This document shows, piece by piece, positions 25,663 to 31,895 of a stretch of 43,635 bases of DNA. The notes below the pieces were generated by a model. That model was given only the letters and a program-made list of their open reading frames with translations. It did no database searches and had not been told where the DNA came from. Source of the DNA: Clostridia bacterium. Lineage in GTDB: Bacteria; Bacillota; Clostridia; Oscillospirales; CAG-272. Made by a program: the position numbers and the translations under genes. How positions within the stretch are numbered: the first letter of the stretch is position 1; the number at the start of each line of letters is the position of its first letter. The stretch covers positions 1 through 43,635 of the forward strand of contig JAFTCY010000023.1 in assembly GCA_017454465.1 (NCBI GenBank), in the 5' to 3' direction.

Positions 25663-27491
25663 ATTTCCTTCCGTGTTTCTGTCTGTATCTTGCATTCTAT
25701 CGGGAGCTCTATCCTGACCGTGGTTCCGACGTTGACTTTGCTGTTTATGCTGATGCTACCGCCGTGGGCCTCAACAAGTTCCTTTGCGATCGCCAGCCCG
25801 AGACCGGTTCCTCCGGCATCAGAGCTTCTTGATTTTTCGACCCTGTAAAATCTCTCAAACAGATGGCTCAGATCTTCCTCCGGTATGCCCACTCCTGTAT
25901 CAGACACGAGAAGGACTACCGTTTCAAATCTGGTAGACCCCACCTGAATGTCGATATGGCCTCCTTCAGGAGTGTATTTGATAGCGTTCGAAAGCACGTT
26001 AACTACCACCTGTTCAAGACGCTGACGGTCTCCCGTTATCGAAGGAACGTCCTTTTCCGCTCCGAATGTCACTTCGTGTCTGCGCTGCTCGAACTCAGGT
26101 CTCATAACGTCCACAAGACGTCTTACAGACTGACGGAAGTCAAAGGTCTCGATGTTCCACTTTGTACGTTTGTTATCCAGTCTTGAGAGAACGAGCAGGT
26201 CTGAAACTATCCTGGTCATCCGGTCGCTTTCCGACAGGACCATATCGAGAAAATACTGTCTGGTCTCATCGTCCATCTCAGGATCCCTTACCACTGTCTC
26301 GGTGGCGCCCTTTATGGATGTCAGGGGAGTCTTCAGCTCATGTGACACATTGGCGACAAACTCCCGTCTGCTCTCATCCAGCTCATACCTGCCGGTGACA
26401 TCGTGGATGATGAAAACATATCCTGCAACGGACGAACTTGCATCGGAATCGTGGGTGACAGCAAAGCTCACGTCATATACGCGGTCCCCGCTGATCCTGT
26501 CGCGGAAGACAAATCCTCCGTTCGATTCCGCTTTTATCTTTTCTGTCAGTGCTATCCTGCCCTTGCCGTATGTCAGCGGAAGATCCAGCTTTTCGAAAAA
26601 CTCTTCCGGGGTGATATGCCCCTCCCTGATTGAGTCCCCGAGGATGGACCGGGCGCTCTCGTTGCAATGAAGCAGTTCTCCGTCTGAAGTAAAGGCAACA
26701 ACGCCGTCATTCATGCACGTCAGGACCGTATCCAGTTTTTCCCTTTCACCTTCCACCTCTTCAAGCGTGTTCTTCAGTTTCAGCCTCATGTCGTTGAAGT
26801 TCTCCGCCAGGATACCGATCTCGTCAGAGGATTTTACATCGATCTCCTCGGAAAACTCTCCTGATGCCACGAGCTGGGTGCCGTGGGTAAGGCTCTGAAG
26901 CGGGGATGATATGGATTTTGCAAGGAAGAATGAAAGCACCACCGCTATCAGCACCCCAATGATCATCGCCTGGATGATAATGGAGAGCAGCATGCCGTTC
27001 ATGGTCCTCATCTCCTCAAGGGAATCCTTTACATAGACGATGCAGAAATCGTCATTCCCCAGGGGGACCCGGACCGCCCAGTCGGCATAATCCGTGCCGC
27101 TGTACGATCTGTTCTGCGCCGTGCCGGACACGGCATTCAGAATATTTGTCGTGACTTCAAGATCACCCGCCAGGGACGAATCCGAGCCGGTGATCGCTTC
27201 GCCGTATGAATCCAGTATATAGTAGTTCCTGTGCTGGTCTATCCCCAGCGCGGAACCGTAGGATGCGAGCACAGATTTCATCTCATAGGGATAATCATCG
27301 GTCAGTGCCGCTTCCCGCAGAGCGGGAAGCAGGGTCCCGTCTTCCGAAAAACCGCTTTGCATCTGTTTTTCGAATCCCTCGGCAAAGTATGATGTGACGC
27401 CGTTCATCAGGATGGCTCCCACCGCGCACATTACCGCCACCACGAATATGAGCAGGATAAGAACCACCTTAAAATACAGGCTCTTAAGCAT
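25659..27491 (-). CDS. walK: Sensor histidine kinase WalK
   Basis: A 610-residue sensor. Helix 1 (about 9-29), an extracellular Cache-like domain (about 30-165), helix 2 (about 170-191), a HAMP domain (192-245), a PAS domain (about 250-370), then HisKA with phosphorylated His384 (NVSHELKTPL) and the ATPase domain with NVLSNAIKYTPEGG (N box), DTGVGIPEEDLSHLFERFYRVEKSR (G1/F) and GGTGLGLAI (G2). This is the WalK layout. WalRK is known to control cell-wall hydrolases and envelope homeostasis and is essential in many Firmicutes. It begins 3 nt after the walR stop and overlaps yycH by 4 nt. Confidence 0.94.
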   Translation of the reverse strand: MLKSLYFKVVLILLIFVVAVMCAVGAILMNGVTSYFAEGFEKQMQSGFSEDGTLLPALREAALTDDYPYEMKSVLASYGSALGIDQHRNYYILDSYGEAITGSDSSLAGDLEVTTNILNAVSGTAQNRSYSGTDYADWAVRVPLGNDDFCIVYVKDSLEEMRTMNGMLLSIIIQAMIIGVLIAVVLSFFLAKSISSPLQSLTHGTQLVASGEFSEEIDVKSSDEIGILAENFNDMRLKLKNTLEEVEGEREKLDTVLTCMNDGVVAFTSDGELLHCNESARSILGDSIREGHITPEEFFEKLDLPLTYGKGRIALTEKIKAESNGGFVFRDRISGDRVYDVSFAVTHDSDASSSVAGYVFIIHDVTGRYELDESRREFVANVSHELKTPLTSIKGATETVVRDPEMDDETRQYFLDMVLSESDRMTRIVSDLLVLSRLDNKRTKWNIETFDFRQSVRRLVDVMRPEFEQRRHEVTFGAEKDVPSITGDRQRLEQVVVNVLSNAIKYTPEGGHIDIQVGSTRFETVVLLVSDTGVGIPEEDLSHLFERFYRVEKSRSSDAGGTGLGLAIAKELVEAHGGSISINSKVNVGTTVRIELPIECKIQTETRKEI

Positions 27492-27494
27492 ATC

Positions 27495-28223
27495 TCAGTT
27501 TTCCTCTCGCGGTGTTTTCCTGTCGCTCAGGTAATATCCGACCCCCCGCCTCGTAAGTATGTACTCGGGCTGGCCGGGATCGACCTCTATCTTTTTTCTG
27601 ATCCTGCTGACTGTGACATCGACCGTCCGGATATCGCCGTAATAATTGTCATATCCCCAGATCCTCTGCAGGAGTTCTTCCCTGGAAAAAGCTTTCCCCA
27701 GATTTTCGGCAAGGAAAAGGATCAGATCGTAGTCTTTTCTGGATAGTTCTACTTCCTCGCCGTTTTTCGTAACGGAGAACCTGGTCTTGTCTATAACGAG
27801 CTCTCCCACGCAGATCGGAGCCTCTTCGGTTTCGACCGCCTTTGTGATCTCTCCGGAGGACCGCCTTATATTGGCTCTCACCCTAGCCATGAGCTCCTTG
27901 AAGGAAAATGGCTTCGTGATGTAATCGTCAGCTCCGGTCTCCAGTCCGAGGATACGGTCCTTTTCCTCTTCCCTTGCAGTTACGAATATGATCGGGACTT
28001 CGCTCTTATACCTTATCCTCTCGCAAACTTCGAATCCGTTCATCTTCGGCAGCATTATGTCGAGCAGCACCAGATCGAAAGAGCTGTCCAGTGCTTTTTC
28101 CAGTCCGGTCTCGCCGTCGTACGCGATCTCGCAGTCATATCCTTCTTTTCTGATGTTGTATGCCAGAACCGCGGCTATGTTCTTTTCGTCTTCAACAACA
28201 AGTATCTTTTTCCTGTCCTGCAT
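27495..28223 (-). CDS. walR: Response regulator WalR (OmpR/PhoB family)
   Basis: A 242-residue regulator: receiver domain with VVEDEKN acidic pocket (Glu11/Asp12), phosphorylatable Asp55 (LVLLDIMLPK), switch Thr in FVTARE and Lys in TKPFS, then an OmpR-type winged helix (about 140-235: ELSRKDYDLILFLAENLGKAFSREELLQRIWGYDNYYGDIRTVDVTVSRIRKKIE, RRGVGYYL). The GYDNYYGDIRTVDVTV run is typical of WalR. The start was moved from an 11-codon longer reading to ATG 28223 because GAGGG is 5 nt upstream. It lies 29 nt from the preceding gene in the same operon. Confidence 0.95.
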   Translation of the reverse strand: MQDRKKILVVEDEKNIAAVLAYNIRKEGYDCEIAYDGETGLEKALDSSFDLVLLDIMLPKMNGFEVCERIRYKSEVPIIFVTAREEEKDRILGLETGADDYITKPFSFKELMARVRANIRRSSGEITKAVETEEAPICVGELVIDKTRFSVTKNGEEVELSRKDYDLILFLAENLGKAFSREELLQRIWGYDNYYGDIRTVDVTVSRIRKKIEVDPGQPEYILTRRGVGYYLSDRKTPREEN

Positions 28224-28252
28224 TTTTACCCTCTTTTCCGCATTCCTGCCGG

Positions 28253-29323
28253 TCATCTGCCGCAGAGATTCACCACCGAATACTCCGCGCTGTCGAGTCT
28301 CTGTATCATTCTGATTACCTGGTCGCTGTTCCAGCAGTCATCCAGCCGGATTATGCAATAATGCTTTTCTGACGTTATCTCAAGTATTCTGCCATAAATG
28401 TCGGCGGCACCCGTATTTCCGTTCACATGAAGATCCGGAGTTATGAATATGAATCCGTTCCTTATGTATTCCGGATCCCTTTCCCCGTCTGACAGCAGCA
28501 GCCGCGTTCCGGTCAGAGTATAGGCTTTTGCCTCAGCAGCCGCTTTCATGGTCGAATCGAAATCCGTCTGCCCCGTATACAGGCCGTAATCTCCCTGGTA
28601 TGAAGCCTTGAGTATCTCTGCCGCAGTCGGATCCGGCCCCAGAAACACTGTATATTTCAGACCCGCTTCCTCAAGCATATTCCATGCTACATACTCGGAC
28701 CCGCCGTCTTCAGGCGGAGTGATGACGAAGCATATTTTCTTCCTTGTGTCATCTGCCGCAGTCGTTATGTCATCCCTTATAAGGTATCTCGGATCTGTCT
28801 GCGGCGACATGTAGCTCTGAACCAGGGCTTCAAGTGAAAACGCTGTTTCGCCGTCATAAAACCGGATAATGCTTTTTGAAGGATCTCTTGGATCCTCCGT
28901 GTATTCCAGCCGGAGCCCCAGCGGTCCGGCCACATCTTCAGCTCTCACATAATATACGCCAGAGTCCCTGAATATACCTGCATATCCCGCGTTTTTCCCG
29001 TTTGCGACCGCGGAACCGTCTGAAAACAGAATAGAGATGTATTTCCCGTCCGTGGTCGAGATAAGTATGTTATCGCCGTCGTACACCGAGTAGTTTATAT
29101 AATTGATCATTGAGAAGAATTCAGCGGGGACGTAGCAGTACCCGTCCCTCATGACAGAAGGCAGCACCTCATCCTTGAACCAGGCTTCGTCGTTGTAAAA
29201 GATCGAAGGCACATGTCTTGCGGAATCGCCCTCCGCCGCTCCGCCCGGCAGGACCGCCAGGACAGTCAGAAGCACCGCGGCCGCAATGACTGCAGCCAGT
29301 CTTCCCGACAGTTTGTTTCTCAT
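28253..29323 (-). CDS. Secreted protein with a degenerate NodB (polysaccharide deacetylase)-like domain
   Basis: 356 residues with a signal-type N-terminus (hydrophobic 8-26). Residues about 37-150 read like a copper-amine-oxidase-N / stalk-type domain (GYCYVPAEFFSM..., YVRAEDVAGPLGLRLEY), common in envelope proteins of Clostridia. From 196 the order follows a NodB fold: an ICFVITPPED strand where TFDDGP is expected, WNMLEEAGLKYTVFLGP (like L...G..ATFF..G), DYGLYTGQTD where HE.G.HT..H is expected, and a late IIRLDDCWNSDQVIRMIQ. The catalytic Asp and metal His are gone. I infer a non-enzymatic wall-binding or sensor protein. Start at ATG 29323 with AAAGG 5 nt upstream. Confidence 0.8.
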   Translation of the reverse strand: MRNKLSGRLAAVIAAAVLLTVLAVLPGGAAEGDSARHVPSIFYNDEAWFKDEVLPSVMRDGYCYVPAEFFSMINYINYSVYDGDNILISTTDGKYISILFSDGSAVANGKNAGYAGIFRDSGVYYVRAEDVAGPLGLRLEYTEDPRDPSKSIIRFYDGETAFSLEALVQSYMSPQTDPRYLIRDDITTAADDTRKKICFVITPPEDGGSEYVAWNMLEEAGLKYTVFLGPDPTAAEILKASYQGDYGLYTGQTDFDSTMKAAAEAKAYTLTGTRLLLSDGERDPEYIRNGFIFITPDLHVNGNTGAADIYGRILEITSEKHYCIIRLDDCWNSDQVIRMIQRLDSAEYSVVNLCGR

Positions 29324-29369
29324 TTCTGCCTTTGCATCTCCTTTCCGGTTTTCTCCGCTCAGCCGGCTG

Positions 29370-30485
29370 TCACCGGTCATTCTGCCTGTAGTACGCAACG
29401 CACAGATCCACGACCAGGCCGTAGCTTGCCGTCCCCTCTGTTCCCTGGGATCTGAGATATGCGTCATTTACAGCATCAGTGACCTGTGCGGCTTTGCTGT
29501 TTCTGTATCTTTCAAAGAATTTGGAATAGCTCATAAGGTCTGCTCTCGCGCCTTCGTTCAGCTTTGAATATACCTTCCCGTACTCTGCTTTGGAGATTCC
29601 ATAGATCGCGTCTCCCAGATACTCGAACATGTTCAGGTATCCGCAGTACCTTATATACGGATCGTCTGAATTGATGCAGACAAGGAAGGCCGTGAAATTC
29701 GCCTCATCCTCCCTTTCGATGCCTCTCTGGTGGGCCATTTCATGGGCAGTGGTGAATACATTGACGAAATCGGGATAGTTCGTGTTCAGGTTTGCCTCTC
29801 CGGTAAGAAAAGTATACACGCCTGATATATGGGTATATGTCATGAGCTCCGAAGACACGAGGATCTTCACCGGAGCCTCCACATCCGAGATGAAAGGATA
29901 CTGCTTCCTCAGGCTGAAATATGAGCTGCGGAGTTTTTCAACGCACTCACTGTGGGAAAACGGTCTGACTGTCCCCACTCCCCTCAGGAAGCCCATGTTT
30001 CCGTACTCGTCGTATATTCCGTTAAGCTCGTCCGCGACCAGAGACGCGGTATCGGAAAGCTCCCTTACCGACACCTCTCTCTTTTCCAGGCCGAGCTTGC
30101 TGTCAAGTCCGGTGCCCCTGTATCCGGCCACGGTGCTGAATACGAATACGGTGTATACCAGCCCGAATACGGACAGGATCCCTATAACGGCCTTTATGAA
30201 CCTGGTTTTTCTTTTTGCGATCAGCTTCAGGATCAGTATCACCGCCAGAACAGCTATGAACACCGATCCCAGAACGAAAAACTCGGCAAGTGAGAAAGGG
30301 ATCCATCCGGTGGCCACTGCCAGGGCGTTTCTGACATGGGATGATATATTCTGGTTGAACCAGTCGGCAAATCCCGGGTTGAAAACGAAAATGACATTGA
30401 GCACCCCCGAAGCGGCCGCCAGGGAGAGCAATATCATGGAAATGATCGAAATATAGTCAGTCAGCTTTCTTTTTTTCTGTGTCAT
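29370..30485 (-). CDS. DUF3810 family membrane protein with HExxH motif
   Basis: 371 residues. Three N-terminal helices (about 12-34, 66-88 and 100-121), then an extracellular or cytoplasmic domain containing VNVFTTAHEMAHQRGIEREDEANF: HEMAH at 248-252 is a zinc-protease-type motif with a third ligand possibly among Glu257/259/261. This matches DUF3810, a family common in Clostridia and Bacteroidetes whose substrate is unknown. I chose ATG 30485, one base after the upstream stop, because the 41 residues of a longer reading overlap the rluA-like gene. The ribosome binding site is weak, so translation is probably coupled. It lies inside the WalRK operon and could process envelope proteins. Confidence 0.85.
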   Translation of the reverse strand: MTQKKRKLTDYISIISMILLSLAAASGVLNVIFVFNPGFADWFNQNISSHVRNALAVATGWIPFSLAEFFVLGSVFIAVLAVILILKLIAKRKTRFIKAVIGILSVFGLVYTVFVFSTVAGYRGTGLDSKLGLEKREVSVRELSDTASLVADELNGIYDEYGNMGFLRGVGTVRPFSHSECVEKLRSSYFSLRKQYPFISDVEAPVKILVSSELMTYTHISGVYTFLTGEANLNTNYPDFVNVFTTAHEMAHQRGIEREDEANFTAFLVCINSDDPYIRYCGYLNMFEYLGDAIYGISKAEYGKVYSKLNEGARADLMSYSKFFERYRNSKAAQVTDAVNDAYLRSQGTEGTASYGLVVDLCVAYYRQNDR

Positions 30486-30486
30486 G

Positions 30487-31392
30487 TCAATAATCCAGTT
30501 CGAATAACTCAATAATTCTGCATATATCATCCGGCACGGGAGCGCACAGATCAATGGTTTCGCCGGTCCGGGGATGGGGAAATACGGTCTTCCAGGAATG
30601 AAGGGCATGTCTGCCGATATACTCTGAAGGCGATCCGTAGAGACTGTCTCCGTGGATCGGGCATCCTATGCCGGCCAGCTGTACCCTCAGCTGATGAGTT
30701 CTTCCGGTCAGCGGCCTCAGGAGCAGCAGCCCGTGTCCTTCCCGGGCTGACAGGATCTCATACTCCGTCACGGCATGCTTTGCTCCCTCATCGTCTTTTC
30801 CGCATTCCTCACGGACTATTATGCTCTCTTCGTGCCGTCTCATGTATGACCTCAGCTCCCCGGATGGAGAGGAAGGGATACCGTCCGTCACAGCCAGATA
30901 GGTCTTCCGTATATGCCCCCTGACCATTGAGGAATACATTTTGTATGCCGCATCTTTGGTGTTTGCGGTGAGGACGCAGCCGCTGGTATCCCTGTCCAGA
31001 CGGTTCACCGGCCTGAAAACATACGGCCTACCCGAATATCGCCTGGCTAAAGCATTCGCAACGGTATCCATCCTGTGCCCGTGGGACGGGTGAGTCGGCA
31101 TGTTCGGCGGCTTGTTCACGGCCGTGACGCAATCATCTTCGTACAGGATCTCCACGTCGAAATCCCCTGGTATGATATACGGACTCACCTCTTCCTGCTT
31201 GTCCTCGATATCAAGGAACAGCACGTCCCCCTTTTTCAGTTCATACCGGACAGTGACCCAGCTGCCGTTTACCTTTATGCCGTCGGGTGAGAATTTCAGC
31301 TTTTTTATGAGGTTCACCGAATAGCCGAGATCCTTCTTGAGGACCTCGCGTATGAGCCTGCCTTCGTAGTTATTATCGATCAGTATTTCCAT
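30487..31392 (-). CDS. RluA/RluD-family pseudouridine synthase
   Basis: A 301-residue RNA-modifying enzyme. An N-terminal S4-like domain (about 15-70) precedes the catalytic core: VNKPPNMPTHPSHGHRMDTVANAL, then RPVNRLDRDTSGCVLTA with the catalytic Asp in R-L-D-R-D-T-S-G, and TGRTHQLRVQLAGIGCPIHGD. It should convert uridines in 23S rRNA or tRNA to pseudouridine, but the target site cannot be predicted because Clostridia carry several paralogues. ATG 31392 has AGG 10 nt upstream. It is 11 nt from the upstream gene and 1 nt from DUF3810, so it is in the operon. Confidence 0.93.
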   Translation of the reverse strand: MEILIDNNYEGRLIREVLKKDLGYSVNLIKKLKFSPDGIKVNGSWVTVRYELKKGDVLFLDIEDKQEEVSPYIIPGDFDVEILYEDDCVTAVNKPPNMPTHPSHGHRMDTVANALARRYSGRPYVFRPVNRLDRDTSGCVLTANTKDAAYKMYSSMVRGHIRKTYLAVTDGIPSSPSGELRSYMRRHEESIIVREECGKDDEGAKHAVTEYEILSAREGHGLLLLRPLTGRTHQLRVQLAGIGCPIHGDSLYGSPSEYIGRHALHSWKTVFPHPRTGETIDLCAPVPDDICRIIELFELDY

Positions 31393-31403
31393 TTTAAGGC
31401 TAC

Positions 31404-31748
31404 CTATTTCTCCAGGGGCCGCCAGTAACTGTAGAATGCTATTACCGTTCTTTCAGCCCCTCCGTGCTCGATGTCGGGTGCTGTTATGACGACACCGTCG
31501 AGGGACATCAGCTCCCAGGCATACAGGTCGCTGATCTTTGCTCTCATAAGCACGACGCTATCGGAATAAACGAGCAGCTCATCATCTTTTTTGATGAGAG
31601 CTCCCCCCTTGCCGACGACTTCCTCGATACCGTTTATTCTCTCGGTGACGCATTTCAGGGCACGTCCGTCAAGGTAATTGGCCAGGTCCCTCTTGTATCT
31701 TTTGCTGTTGACGTTCTTGCTTCTGGAGAATCTGGCAGGTTTGCCCAT
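31404..31748 (-). CDS. Uncharacterised 114-residue protein, first gene of the WalRK operon
   Basis: I do not recognise a named family. The product is soluble, with a basic first 25 residues (ARFSRSKNVNSKRYKRD) and an alpha/beta-looking rest (YLDGRALKCVTERINGIEEVVGKGGALIKKDDELLVYSDSVVLMRAKISDLYAWELMSLDGVVITAPD). The short strands suggest a PH-like or other small beta fold, which is a guess. ATG 31748 has a strong GGAGG 5 nt upstream and a good promoter at 31789-31817, so it is certainly a gene. It seems to lead the eight-gene unit down to the YycI-like gene. Confidence 0.8.
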   Translation of the reverse strand: MGKPARFSRSKNVNSKRYKRDLANYLDGRALKCVTERINGIEEVVGKGGALIKKDDELLVYSDSVVLMRAKISDLYAWELMSLDGVVITAPDIEHGGAERTVIAFYSYWRPLEK

Positions 31749-31788
31749 AGGCGCCTCCGTGACTTTAACATATTTTCCCTAATATATT

Positions 31789-31817
31789 ATTATACCAAAC
31801 ATTCCCGGCTTGCACAA
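31789..31817 (-). promoter_or_regulatory. Promoter of the eight-gene WalRK operon
   Basis: Minus strand TTGTGC (31812-31817), 17-nt spacer, TATAAT (31789-31794) with extended TGG. 41 nt before the first ATG and back to back with the GH38 promoter, 20 nt away. Confidence 0.7.
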
Positions 31818-31837
31818 TAGACAGTTTTACCAATCGA

Positions 31838-31866
31838 TTGACAGGAAGAACTGCCGGTGCTACAAT
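31838..31866 (+). promoter_or_regulatory. Consensus promoter of the first alpha-mannosidase gene
   Basis: TTGACA (31838-31843), 17-nt spacer, TACAAT (31861-31866). 30 nt before the ATG at 31896, with GGAGG between. Confidence 0.8.
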
Positions 31867-31895
31867 TCACTTATACATATAACGGAGGATCGAGT

